The notes: generated from the letters alone by a model not told the origin. Positions 1 to 11,377 are shown, numbered from the stretch's first letter. The stretch: 64,000 bases of DNA from Eriocheir sinensis (GCF_024679095.1 NC_066522.1:14846253-14910252), one strand, 5' to 3'. Translations and numbers: made by a program.

Positions 1-699
<699 letters not shown>

Positions 700-1265
700 A
701 TGAAACAAATGTCTATGTTTCGCATTTGCGAATGTGAATGCAAATTTTTTGTTTTACAATTCGTAAATTCGAATGAGATTTGCAAATATTGCAGTCCAAT
801 CCATATTACTACACTTTTGTGACTGGATGCCATTGTGAAGTTATGTAGAAGCTAGCTGCAATACTTCAGTGGAAGCTGGTTACAGTCGTTAATGAGAAAG
901 AGAGGCAAGTACGTCTTACCTCGGGTATGGCTCACGATTTAATGACTGCGTGGCAGTGAGCGATAACCGTGGACATGCGGCCCACTTAGGGGTTGGAGGG
1001 ACAGGTTTGCTGCTTTGCTTCCCCGGTCCTCCCTCACCCCACTCTATTGGCCTTAATGCATGGCCACACATATTTCTTTGTGTAAACTGTAAACTCTAAA
1101 ATTTGTTAGTTTTCAAATTATAATTGTTTATTTTCATTAGTTTTAGGAAAATATTTGCATATTCACAAAAAAAAAAATGGTAATGGAAATGCAAATGAGA
1201 ATGCTGAAAACATAGCGAATATTTGCACCTGCAAATGCGAAAGTGAATATTTGGTCCATCTCTAG
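700..1265. mobile_element. Possible MITE-like segment with inverted TTTCGCATTTGC arms
   Basis: TTTCGCATTTGC occurs near 718-729 and its reverse complement near 1231-1242. Many further GCAAAT/ATTTGC words lie between them. The right side ends in GGTCCATCTCTA, which resembles ends seen in hAT-like elements. No clean target duplication was found, partly because both flanks run into AT microsatellites. A non-mobile AT-rich stretch is an alternative. Confidence 0.25.
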
Positions 1266-1275
1266 TGTATATACG

Positions 1276-1278
<3 letters not shown>

Positions 1279-1370
<92 letters not shown>
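1279..1370. repeat. (AT)n microsatellite
   Basis: AT dinucleotide run with one G interruption near 1303. Confidence 0.96.
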
Positions 1371-1372
<2 letters not shown>

Positions 1373-1639
1373 CATGGTGTGTGTTGTTGTGCCTATAACT
1401 TATGCAATGAATAGCAAGGCATGATTTGAAACTGCCCCCCAGTCCTCAGTTAGCTCTGAACAGGAATATAAAGTGTAGTACATGTATACAGTCATTCATC
1501 ACTTAGCACCCACATCACTTACAAGAAATATTACTCTGCATGACTGGGGCCCTACATGCTGTGGTTATGGGGTTTGCAAGGCTTGATGAAGGAAGGGATG
1601 GGGATGAAAAACAAAAAGGGCTGATGCTGCGTCACCACC

Positions 1640-1835
1640 AGCCAATCACAGCTATAATGTCCCAAGGTGACAGCCTTAAGGAGTGGGGAACCCTTTACCT
1701 TAATGCTAATGCCTGCCTTGTGTCACGGGGGCTGAGTTTGAGTCCAAGGCAGATTGTTGGGAAGAAGATTTATTTTTGTGAGTAGATGAATATCATTTGC
1801 TCTGAAAAGTGGCAGTTCCCCCATGGAAGTGGTGG
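1640..1835 (+). mobile_element. Diverged SINE-like copy 1
   Basis: Shares an ordered set of blocks with 2000-2172: CCTTAAG, then GTGGGG, then a B-box-like GAGTTTGAGTCC, then GGCAGATTGTTGGGA, then a tail containing GAGTAGAT and GAAAAGTGGCAGT. The B-box-like block suggests a tRNA-derived SINE. The A box is degenerate. Confidence 0.5.
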
Positions 1836-1999
1836 CAAGGCAGTGCCATTCACTCCTGTGTTGGGTTTCTCTCCGTGTTGGTGGCCAGTAATTGGATGGC
1901 TCGTCTTGAAGGGGATCTTAGAAAAGTGATGTGAAGAAAATATTTTGAGAAAATCAAAGGGAATATAAATTTATCTAAATTGGAAAAAGGACAAAACTA

Positions 2000-2172
2000 T
2001 GAAGGCCTTAAGCTGTGGGGCCCCCTTTGGCTTGACGCTAGAGTGTCTGCCTCGCATCTTGGGGACCTGGGTTTGAATTGGGGCAGATTGTTGGGAGAAC
2101 ATATCTCCTGAGTAGTAGATCAATTTCTCATGTGCTTTGAGAAGTGGTAATCTCCCACCTTCCCCCAGGATA
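2000..2172 (+). mobile_element. Diverged SINE-like copy 2
   Basis: Second copy of the 1640-1835 element in the same orientation. Its head is more tRNA-like: an A-box-like TGGCTTGACGCTAGAGTG is followed by a B-box-like GGGTTTGAATTGG. It then has GGCAGATTGTTGGGA and the tail AGAAGTGGTAATCTCCCA. Confidence 0.55.
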
Positions 2173-2489
2173 TAAATTTATTTTATGAACATTATTTTTT
2201 ACTTTGCTGCATATACTTTTTATTCTTTTGTACAGTACATACTTCACCTTATTTTTCTTCAATAAGGGAGTGTATGGTGTCTCAAGTAAGATGTTTCAGT
2301 CCTTGACAGGTGAAGGTGATAGTTGGCCTGGAAGCTGACAGGTGTTCATTACTTCTGATGTACTGGAAGGCCTTTGTTTGATTGAAAAAAATATAATCTC
2401 ATTGTTAAAACTATAAAGGATTAATTGGAATTGCTTCATACCTGTTGTAAAGTAAATGTAAGCATTATCTGTAAGCCCTCAATGATCTT

Positions 2490-2760
2490 ACAAATAATAT
2501 GGATGCAGAGAAGATAACTTCTTTCATCCACTCCTCCAACAGCCTTGCTGCATCCATGTGCTGTCCAGCTTTCTAATGTAAAGGCTAACCAATATCTTTA
2601 TCCTTCTATCCTTTTCACTGGTAAACTGTGGAACAGTCTTCCTACTATAATTCCACTTCTCCTAATGACTTGCACTTTTTCAAGAGGGTTGTGCCTAGAC
2701 ACCTCTTGAACAAAACTGATAATCTTTTTGACATCATATGTCTTTAGAGGAGCTGTATTT
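2490..2760 (+). mobile_element. Non-LTR retrotransposon (LINE) 3' fragment, decayed
   Basis: The translation contains GKLWNSLP near 2620-2645. In a shifted frame it continues as PNDLHFFKRVVPRHLLNKT and reaches a stop near 2746. The pattern KLWNSLP followed by an F-K-R and H-L block is the usual C-terminus of jockey/CR1-type reverse-transcriptase ORFs in invertebrates. The frame changes between the two blocks, so this is a 5'-truncated, inactivated relic. Clade assignment is uncertain. Confidence 0.6.
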
Positions 2761-2936
2761 TTTTCAGCCCTTAGTTCTGTCTTCTCTATGAAAAAGGGTG
2801 GTGGAGGGAGTATGAAGTGACACTTTCCAAGGCATGGTTCCCATCTTCATGTCTTTGTCTATGGTAGAATGTTCATTCACAGTTTGGGTCAAAGGTAGCT
2901 AGCTTACAGTAACATACTACCTTTCTTATGTTTACG

Positions 2937-3145
2937 TGCAGACCCATGGCACTGGTAGACTTTCTAGAAAGTTGCAGGTGGTCAGTCCCAGTCAATATGT
3001 CGCCTCAATTAATTGTTTATTGCAGCAATCTGATATATCTCAGGCTGGTCCATGGTGCCCTCTGGTGCTCCCCTTGACAAAAGTTACTGAAGATGATGGA
3101 TATCTGGACCACGCCTGTCCCTCATATATGTGTTTTGCTGTATAA
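2937..3145 (+). CDS. Candidate terminal coding exon (weak)
   Basis: A pyrimidine-rich stretch ending in GTGCAG at 2936 precedes about 68 open codons that end with TAA at 3143-3145. The sequence is not low complexity. A polyadenylation signal AATAAA sits at 3502-3507 with GT-rich sequence after it. No homology is recognised and no upstream partner exon was found. The minus strand of this interval is also open, so this may be chance. Confidence 0.2.
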
Positions 3146-3677
3146 GCTAGAGGAGAGAATGGACAGAAAGACTTTGGGCTAACTGAAACTGACCTGGGCA
3201 GGGTATTTTTGCCGCAAGGTACGATTCTAGCAGTGCTCACGGCTTCACTATCACCGGGCACTGTGGTGGAAGTATTATACAGTTTGTCTCAAGTGAAAAT
3301 GCCTTGCCATACATTTTTTGGGAGTTGATCAGGATGTTGTTTAAGGGTGTGAAGTCCTGGAATATAATAACAGTTTTATGTAACCAGTTTTGTGAATGGT
3401 AATCTACGGCACAACTAGTCATAATTACATACAGTCCTTCATCCTAAAAGGAGTGAGGGTAGGTTTACAAGAAGAAGAGCTAAAGATGCTAATAAGTATT
3501 GAATAAACACTGTATATTGTACAATGCAAATTAAAAATGCTAGATTTTTGTAATCTTGAGAATATTTTGTCAAAGCATAATGATGTATGCTGCACTTCTT
3601 AGAATGTATTGTAATACTATTGTACTGTATTCCACACTAATTTAATTTTCTTTGTGGTTTGTTGTTGTTTCTAGCAG

Positions 3678-3787
3678 CATGGGATGCTTCAGTGACGCTG
3701 TACAGTTACCCGTGGATGGTGCTTGCACTTCTTTGCAAGATGGTTTTCAACTCATGTGTAGCTATCATTAGTTTCCCTCCACTATGA
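3678..3787 (+). CDS. Alternative candidate terminal exon (weak)
   Basis: After a pyrimidine-rich stretch ending TTTCTAGCAG (AG at 3676-3677), 35 codons run to TGA at 3785-3787. They encode a hydrophobic, possibly membrane-spanning end (WMVLALLCKMVFNSCVAII). This candidate competes with the others at 2937 and 3938. No family is recognised. Confidence 0.15.
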
Positions 3788-3937
3788 AGATATAATTAGA
3801 AAACTAGTGATTTAAGCATACCTATGAAAATTATATATGAATTTTGAAAATTTCTGCAATATTTTGTCCAACATTATCGATGAAAATGTATTAGTAGTTA
3901 TTAACTTTATACTGCTCTTGTTAATACTGCTTTGCAG

Positions 3938-4365
3938 AGACCTCTCAAGGTTCTTCAAAACAAGATATATATTTTTTGGTGTCTGTTGTTATGTGGTTTT
4001 GAGCCTCAGGCAGTCTTGTATATATCATTTCCACCCTGTAACAGACATGCTAGCCAAAGGAGGTCAGCTCGCTATGCGCTGCCACCCGAGTATTTCTATA
4101 ATGTCCTAAAAGACAGCACTCGTGTACTTTATATGTAAAATTTTTCTAAATGACTTTTGAAGACTTTTGATACTAAGATTGGTTTTATGTTAGTCTAGGT
4201 GTTGATGTAAATGTGTATAAACTTTGATGTTGAATTCATTGAGACAACTTGTTTCCTAATTAAGATGATAGTTTGCTTGATTTGCTTTCACGGCATATGC
4301 ATTTATGGTTGAGCCAGATTGTTAGCTGCTAGCAAACATTAAAATAAACATATGTTGGTTATTAC
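3938..4365 (+). other. Candidate last exon plus 3'UTR (weak)
   Basis: An acceptor-like CTGCTTTGCAG ends at 3937. The frame stays open to TAA at 4136-4138, and AATAAA follows at 4343-4348. The AT-rich, repeat-poor sequence from about 3150 to 4365 would fit a long 3'UTR with alternative poly(A) sites (3502 and 4343). It is not linked to any known protein. Confidence 0.2.
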
Positions 4366-6170
4366 TGCACTGATGATTGACCGTTGTACAACCAGGTCTT
4401 TACAATGAACAGATACCTAGACATTTTGGAAGGACTGTCAGGTGTAGAAGACTAATAAGAAGGCAGGTTGAGGGGAAGTTTTGAAAGGACGAAACATATT
4501 GAAAAGTTTACTTGACAAGGAGTAGGCAATATCTGTAGTAATCTGAGAGGAAAAAAAGGTGATGGAAGTCTAATGATCAGATAAAAAAAAAAAGAACTAG
4601 AAAGGAAAACAAAGATGCAGCAAATATAGAACAACAGCAACAGGTGGAGGTTGAACAACAGCCGAGACGTGTATAGGTGTACATACGAGAAAGGCTGCAG
4701 TGGGAGACTTTGCAAGCTCCGGGTAAGTAAAAGTAAGTTGGGGGTAGCTCCGGTGCAGTCATACTTCTCATTTGCTTCTCCAAAAAGAGCTGTACGTTGG
4801 GCAAAGTACTATGATCTATCTTTAAAATGATTCAAGTAATTTCATATGAAGCTACACTAGAGAAGAAACCATTACTCATCTTGCTTAATTTCTTGCAAAA
4901 CGAAGCCATACTAGATAAACACAAATTTCGAATGTGCCACCTTTATATATGACGTAAATAAATAGATAATAAATTTTGGCACGTGATAGGCTACTCAAGA
5001 CACCATCTGCCGGGCGAGAGTCGGCGATGTTGTGGATTTCATTCGGAACATTTCTAGAAGGCAAGTTTTATAGTTACTGCAAGTCACCTGCCTATAAAAA
5101 TCAATATCTCAACCTAGGAAGTATCGGAAGGTTTGATAAGTAGGTGCCTGTAGCTGTTATAATGCCTTCAGTCAGCTCGGGGAAAAAAGTGAACATTAAT
5201 CGGGTACATCTCTCCGGACTGGTGGTGTCGATGTACTGTATGCCAAATTTAAGTATACATATTTCTCATTTCTGCTTATCCAGTACATCATCAGGGATCA
5301 CATATCACTGGTAGCCTGATTTTATTCCCTTATTAGATTTTACCAGCCTCATAAAATGGTGGCGATCGAGAAGCAGTTGGAGTTGCCAGGTTTTCCTTGT
5401 AATGGCTTAGTAATGCAGAATATAAAGCATGATGAGCAAAGTTTTCCTCTGCTGTATTTTTGTGCGAGATTATTTGAATTATCTCAGTAAACTATTGCAG
5501 AACTTTACCTCACAGCCCTTTTAGAGAAGCCAACGGGAGATATTACATCACATTTTCGACTCCTTTATGCCAGTGGACCAAATAGGCTACAGTGCTGCTC
5601 CCCATCAAAATTCAGCTTAGAAAGTCCACCATTAACTAATCGCACGTGAAGAATATGGAGGCATACTTTGGTTACGTTTTACAGTACTCTAATTCATTAT
5701 TCTATGTTATTAGTGACCCCGTTGGCAAGCAAGACGCGGATTGGTCACATGGCTCTTGTTTACCTTGACGAGTGGAAGGGATTTGAAGGAGGAGCAGCGG
5801 TAAAGTGATTCAAAGTGAAACAGATCACAAGCAGAAGGAACAGAAGGTGGGCATGTCATGACCTGGGTACTCGGCACTCCACGAGGTCAGTTTAGGTGAG
5901 TTTCTTTGTTTATTCGAGACGGTAGTGAGCTTAATGAGTCAGCATTTTGGCTCATTTCACCAATATTTATTTTCATGGTCACGTCAAGGTTTTCCTAACG
6001 TATATTAACACTTGTTTTGATCTCTATACTCTTTCTTATGGTTTTCGTAAAGGTTTGAAAGTTAGTAGAAGATTTATAACAACAGAAGAACGGTTGGTTT
6101 AGTAGAAAACGAGATAAAACGAATGATTACGTCTCCTTATTATAGTTAATGGACGAAATACATGTCAATT
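4366..6170. other. Repeat-poor intergenic sequence with scattered promoter-like motifs
   Basis: No coding homology is seen. Motifs present are TGACGTAA near 4951, CACGTG near 4981, the heat-shock-element half TTCTAGAAG near 5052, CTATAAAAA near 5092, and an inverted CCAAT (GATTGG) near 5739. A short candidate 5' exon (ATG at 5858, donor TTTAG|GTGAGT at 5895/5896) follows. All are individually common words. Confidence 0.3.
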
Positions 6171-6175
6171 ATTAC

Positions 6176-6270
<95 letters not shown>
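6171..6270. repeat. (TTA)n microsatellite
   Basis: About 33 trinucleotide units. A short imperfect GTA-rich run to about 6300 follows. Confidence 0.97.
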
Positions 6271-6665
6271 GTGGTAGTAGTAGTAGTACTAGTAGTAGGA
6301 GGACAGATACTCGTCTTCATGATGTTCATATTTATTGACAAAATGACTTTGCAACTTAGTACTTAAAGTTTGCAACATCTTTCTGGAGCCTTCACAACAA
6401 AGTCAGTGTTATACAGAAAATGTGCACACGCAGCTCAACAACATTATAGTTTTGGGAAATCTCCTGACACATTTAATATCATCAGAGTTTTTTTCAGCAA
6501 GATTTCCACAAGATTGTGTCCAGGTATCCGTTTCCAATGGTTTAAAGTCAAAGAGCGTGTTACAGACGGAACGTTACTTAAAGAGTGACACGGAAATAAG
6601 TCTACGAACACAGCCATTCACGTTTAATTTATTCAGTGGCTTCCGTGACGGACAATGGGATCACC

Positions 6666-6666
<1 letters not shown>

Positions 6667-6741
<75 letters not shown>
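6667..6741. repeat. (AT)n microsatellite
   Basis: AT dinucleotide run with one C interruption. Confidence 0.95.
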
Positions 6742-6744
<3 letters not shown>

Positions 6745-7184
6745 CATTACAGATTTATTCTGCATCATTATACTGTTCTTATGTTAGCAGGAGAAGTAAC
6801 GAGCACGCTGCTCATTATTCGCATCATAATAAACTTTTTTTGTTTTATTGCTAAAATGAAACACAGGAAGTGGCATGATATTTTTATTTTCAGATACCGT
6901 AACTATTAATGTGATCACATATTACATGAATCGTCTTTAATTACGGAATATTTGCTCGTATTGTTTACTATTCCGTGGCATACTCGTTGGATACCTTTCA
7001 CGCAGGGCCAAGTGAGACATTTTTTACACTGGATATAGCAGCGGGTAGCCTACTGAGTGCTCATCTCCGTCGCTTTGTCCCTTGAGGCTTTGGTGGGTAA
7101 AATAGGTCGTGAGAAAAATACTCAACTAAAAGAACACTCGGCAGCGGTCAGAACACACTCTGAAGAACACTGGACTAGAGTTAC

Positions 7185-7394
7185 TTAGAGGCACAGGTCA
7201 GGGTACTCCTCCGACACTTCCCCGGGACAGTTGGAGGCGGGCGGGCCGTGCTTGTAGAAGGGTCGTTTCAGTATGTTGCCAGCGGGGCCGTAGTTGCAGA
7301 CGTAGGTGATGCTGTGTGTGTAGTGGATGCCGTGGCGCTCCGTCTCGTAGTACACAATGCCGCACCCGATTTCCTTTGTGGTGCCCCAGACGAG
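7185..7394 (-). CDS. CAP gene exon 6 (terminal)
   Basis: Begins after CTCCACAG with LVW, which completes the signature GHYTQ|LVW across the splice. It carries [10 protein letters not shown] and ends DLCL with a stop at 7185-7187. There are 69 residues, phase 0 in. On the coding strand the acceptor is preceded by a (CA)n-(TC)n tract in intron 5. Candidate AATAAA signals (TTTATT on the plus strand) lie at about 6844 and 6883. Confidence 0.95.
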   Translation of the reverse strand, partial: LVWGTTKEIGCGIVYYETERHGIHYTHSITYVCNYGPAGNILKRPFYKHGPPASNCPGEVSEEYPDLCL

Positions 7395-7442
7395 CTGTGG
7401 AGCGTGGTGCACACAGGTAAATACGAGAGAGAGAGAGAGAAA

Positions 7443-7510
<68 letters not shown>

Positions 7511-9453
7511 CTACAAGGAGAAGGAGGGGAAGAAGGTAGATAAATGAATGAATAGATAGATCGATAGAGAGAAGCACATAACAGCGACAAATAATAGGAG
7601 AGATAATGACAAGTAGGGTTAGATGTCGGACGGAGCCCTCAAGAGAAAGGATGAGAAGGGGATGTTCAGAGTGGACGGAAGCTGTGGATAAGGGATGGGG
7701 ATAAGGATAAGAATTCATACCTGTGTGTAATGGCCGATCTTCTTAGTCTTGTGGGGGATGAAGTTACCTGCTACCTCGGCGGCCACGTCCGCGACTTCAT
7801 TGTACCAGTTGTCTATTGCCTTCTGCCAGTCCTGAGAGGAGGAAGAGAGGGATACACAGACAGATAAATGAATAGCGTGTGATTACCAGATTAAAAGTTT
7901 TATTGATTAGCTGATATGAAAGTTCAGAAATTTATGAACATTAAATTGAGTAGAGAATTTAATGTAGAATTCCAAAGGAGGTTCCGTGTAGCACATCAGC
8001 CCACATCATTAGCTGGTTTGTGTGACTGTCAAGTATATAGTTTTTGAACATGTTAGAGAAAAGTGTCAACAGTTTCATGTCGCATTTCAAAGGGAGTCAA
8101 GCGCACATTTAGAGAGTTATGTGATGCGTATGTTGGCCATATTGGAGTCGAGGCGTGAGAGTGAACAACCGTCAACATGTCATTATTATCATTATTATTA
8201 TTACTATTATTATTACCTATACGTCACTAATCATGAGTCTTACAGAGGAGCAGAAGAGCCATAGTACCTTAATTTCAATCGTAGTTATTTCTCTGAGGAC
8301 TAAATGAAACGGCGCGTACAAATTGGCAAACATACCGTAAAGAGCACACTTACAACCCGCTATCTCTTAAGACTTACCGGGCCCTGGTCAAGTGTGCCCC
8401 AGTAGTAGTTGATGTTCTGCCCAGTCCTGTACTTTCTGGAGCACAACCGACGGCTCCGCTCCATATCGTGGTCGGAGGGGCACTGGCTCGCCCACGCCTG
8501 CAACAAGTGGATTTATAAACAGATACATGAATGGATTGATGGATTAATGAAAAGATGTAGGTGGATAGAGAGTTGATTAATGGATAAATATATATGTAGA
8601 GATAGACTGATGCCAAAATAGACGGAAATATAGCAAAGAAAGAGTGAAAAGTGGGAAAAAGCGACAGGAAAAGAATCAAGAAAAGTCATAATTGAAGTCA
8701 GGTAGATGGAAATTTGTCAACTGAGAGCATCATATTAGAGACAGATTCTTTCTTGGCGCGCTTTTTTGTTTTTTCATTTATTTTTGTCTCTCAGGTGTTA
8801 TCTGTACTGTAAAAAAAAGAGATAGATGGATACCTAAATAAATAGCCAAGAGATAGTGAAAATTGTGAATAAACGACAGGAACAGAGTAAAGAGAAATCA
8901 CAAGTGAGATCGGGTGGGAATATGTCAAGTGCAGCATCAGTAGTCTCTCGCATTGGAAGTGGAGGTGGAAGTGGAGGTGGAGGAGGAGGTGGAATGGTGA
9001 AGGTCAGCGGGCACACGAGTAACTGACTACCACCCACTGGTCACCTCCACCAGCACCATCATCACCCAACCCTTAGCGGGGCGGCTGTTTAATCTGGAGG
9101 TAATTTGTTGAAGTAATTACTGCAAATACGGGTTGCTGGACATCCATTTTGCAACACTCCAGGACGCCCCAGTTAATTAGTCGGGGAAGTTAATGCCTCT
9201 TCAAAGAGTGCATGTTATGTTCCTCATAAATGTTCATGCCTTGTCTAAACTATACTTTACTGACATGGTTATAATATGCAGCTTTTTCGTGGTTAATAAT
9301 TACGAGGAACGTCTTTAGGCACGAACGATTCTAAAAGCAAAAACAAAAACAGGAATTTTACTATAGAGAATATTGCTGCCGATTTATGAACACGCTTTAT
9401 ATTGTGAAGGGATAGTAGATTTTCTGTCGCCACATCCTTTTCTGTACGTATAG

Positions 9454-9538
<85 letters not shown>

Positions 9539-11377
9539 GTCACGCATATCCCATCTTTTTACGACAACAGTTCACCTTCATTTCTATCGCATACACCTTT
9601 TCATCTTTATCTGATCCTGTCTCGTCGTCACTGTCGCCCTCTCCCTATCCTTCTCCTAGACGATCGTGCAGTTGGTCCTGTTGACGAGTTTCTCCGCCAA
9701 AACGTCAATGTGCTCGAGTCTACATCAAAGCAGTCGCTCAGTATCTTGGTGTCACGAGGTAGGAAGGTGTATAGCGACAACGGTTTCGCGTTTGATGATT
9801 CCCGTGCTTTGCCAGTGTGGTGTCCTAATGAGTCCTCTCGGTGTCCATATTCTGAGGACACCTTACGTCTTTCTTTTCTTCTTTTTTAACAGTGACTGAG
9901 TTAGAGGACAGGATTAAAAGAGGCAGTTCAAGGAAGATACATAGATATATAGGTCAATGGAAAGATAGTTAGATATAGTAAGAGAGCAACGCAAAACACG
10001 CATCAACTCCGAATGATAATGAGAAGGTTTACAAAAACGTTCAGAGCGCTAAGGACTACGTGAAGAAAGAGAATATTGTAATCATATACCTAATCCTACC
10101 ATTCTAAAGGCAGTAACAGACGTAACTTTCACCTACTCACCTGGGCCGGCCCTTTTAAGGGGTCTAATAGAGGTACTAACTTCCACCTACCTACCTGCGC
10201 CACTTTCGCCAGCTCGTCGTTCCACACTAGCTGGTGCATGTTGGCGGCTTCCGGCTGGGGTCCCGGGTCACCTCGGCTCTCGTTCCCTTGCGCCACCTGC
10301 AAGGAAGAGGAGGCTGGAGGGAGGGCGGGGGGATCTTCAGGGTACGGATCGTCACCTAATACAACACCTAATGGGTTGTGACAGAGTACTAAAAGCTGGA
10401 ATTCCACTTCTTTTATAGACATTTTTATATAACCTAGACACTTGTAAACATTTGTAGATAACTTATACATTTATATACACATTTATAGACACTCGTAGAT
10501 AACTTATAGACGTTTATATATAACCCAGAGCCAGTGTAGACAAGGACATTATCTTATGAGAACGCGTAGGTGCTAAAAATATATAGACAGATAGGAACAA
10601 TATCAATCATGCTTCGCGATAATTTTCTTCAGTAATACTATTTTTTATGAAATGCTTTCTATATGAGCACAGTGTAGTTTATCTTGGCAAATTATCATTG
10701 GTCGAAAATCTAGGTCGTCTGTTTGTCTTTGTAAGTGTAACGTATTTCTTTGGTCACCAGGGCTCGGAGTTCGTTGTGGAGGCTCAGAATCAAGTCCCGC
10801 TCTTTGTCCGTGATGCCCGTCTCTTTCACTTTGCAGTCAGGGTTGGGCGGCAGCAGCATCGTGTGATCCTCGTTCAGCTTGGCGTAGTCACACTTATCAT
10901 CATCGTCCTCCTTCATTTTATCATCAGTCTTCTCCGCCTCCTCCTCTTCGCCGGATGTCGTGTCTGCGTAAATGATAACGTCAACATAGAGACTTACAGA
11001 GAGAGGATCTTCTGTCGCCATTTCCTTTCCTCCAATATAGATTCAAACACTCAAAATCCCGCACAACCCACCCTCTCACGATACCGGTTCCACTTTATTT
11101 CCATCACATACACCTTTTCTTCTTTACCTGGTCCTTTTCCGTCGTCGCCTCCATCCTCGTCCTCGTCCATCCCCTCCAAGACCTTCGTGCAGTTGGTCTG
11201 GTTGACGAGCTTGTCCATCAGCACTTCAATGAGTATGAGCTGCTTGTAGATCTCCTCGGCGTTGAGTAGCCCTTCCACCTTGGCCTTGATGGTGCTGCCT
11301 TCACTAGTGTCCGCTAACAGTACCACGACCACCACTGCCACGGCCGCTGCTGCCACACTCACCCACCTCCCCTTCAT
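7185..11377 (-). CDS. Secreted CAP-superfamily protein (antigen 5 / CRISP-like), six exons, complete
   Basis: Coding exons are 11377-11128, 10963-10758, 10296-10195, 8497-8378, 7831-7721 and 7394-7185, all with GT-AG introns. The 999 spliced bases encode 332 residues and a stop. Residues 1-27 look like a signal peptide (Ala/Val-rich core). Residues 28-83 are predicted helical with NQT and NCT glycosylation sites, and 84-107 are an acidic linker ending DDDDK. The CAP domain runs from about 108: [12 protein letters not shown] (145-156), [15 protein letters not shown] (172-186), CAP signature 1 GHYTQLVW (259-266) and signature 2 [11 protein letters not shown] (294-304). The tetrad positions read H196, Q213, E238 and H260; Gln at the second position is as in insect antigen 5. 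The antigen 5 N-terminal Cys in HTMC is Leu here (HTML, 117-120). CAP proteins are extracellular; substrate or target is unknown. The family call is firm, the subfamily less so. Confidence 0.93.
7428..7509. repeat. (GA)n(TG)n compound microsatellite in CAP intron 5
   Basis: GA run then about 33 TG units, ending 34 bp before exon 6. On the coding strand it reads (CA)n(TC)n just upstream of the acceptor. Confidence 0.96.
7721..7831 (-). CDS. CAP gene exon 5
   Basis: Acceptor CTCTCAG, donor CACACAG|GTATGA; 37 codons, phase 0 on both sides. It encodes [13 protein letters not shown], with tetrad E238, through KKIGHYTQ, with tetrad H260. Confidence 0.95.
8378..8497 (-). CDS. CAP gene exon 4
   Basis: Acceptor TTGTTGCAG, donor GGCCCG|GTAAGT; 40 codons, phase 0 on both sides. 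It encodes [11 protein letters not shown] with tetrad H196, then [11 protein letters not shown], where the tetrad Glu position is Gln213 as in insect VGQNIA motifs. Confidence 0.95.
8750..8825 (-). mobile_element. T/A-rich interspersed element fragment (family R2)
   Basis: Weak match to the family with an AAAAGCCCGCTA core seen at 23099, 32190, 40770, 50318 and 59640. Only the poly-T flank and the TGTACTGTAAAAAAAA block match. Confidence 0.3.
9415..9735 (-). pseudogene. Decayed partial copy of CAP exon 1 and intron 1, inside intron 3
   Basis: Collinear with 11003-11235. Conserved blocks include ATAGATTCA, CGCATACACCTTTTC (CACATACACCTTTTC in the original) and CGTGCAGTTGGTC. The coding part still reads [10 protein letters not shown] against [10 protein letters not shown] in the intact exon. 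A TTG to TAG change then creates a stop, and the donor CAG|GTAAAG has become CAGATAAAG. A (CA)n run of about 80 bp sits where the original has only TTCAAACACTC. Two independent lesions argue for a dead copy rather than an alternative exon. Confidence 0.8.
9456..9536. repeat. (CA)n microsatellite inside the duplicated CAP fragment
   Basis: About 40 CA units, absent at the matching point of the parent copy near 11042-11052. Confidence 0.95.
10195..10296 (-). CDS. CAP gene exon 3
   Basis: Acceptor CTTGCAG, donor GCGCAG|GTAGGT; 34 codons, phase 0 on both sides. It begins VAQGNE, continuing HNELRAL from exon 2, and ends DELAKVAQ. Confidence 0.94.
10758..10963 (-). CDS. CAP gene exon 2
   Basis: Acceptor TTACGCAG, donor CCCTG|GTGACC. 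It encodes the acidic linker (E- and D-rich, ending EDDDDK), then [16 protein letters not shown] and SLHNELRAL. Phase 1 in, 0 out. The donor is weaker than average but is fixed by the in-frame [11 protein letters not shown] junction. Confidence 0.92.
11128..11377 (-). CDS. CAP gene exon 1 (start and signal peptide)
   Basis: ATG at 11377 is followed directly by a hydrophobic signal-peptide core and then the helical segment ending in [13 protein letters not shown] and an acidic run. Donor GACCAG|GTAAAG. Length 250 bp, phase 1 out, matching exon 2. No better upstream ATG was seen. Confidence 0.9.

Noticed and set aside
9415..9735. Alternative (mutually exclusive) exon of the CAP gene
   Set aside because: The copy has an in-frame TAG and its donor GT is changed to AT, so it cannot be spliced in to encode a full protein.
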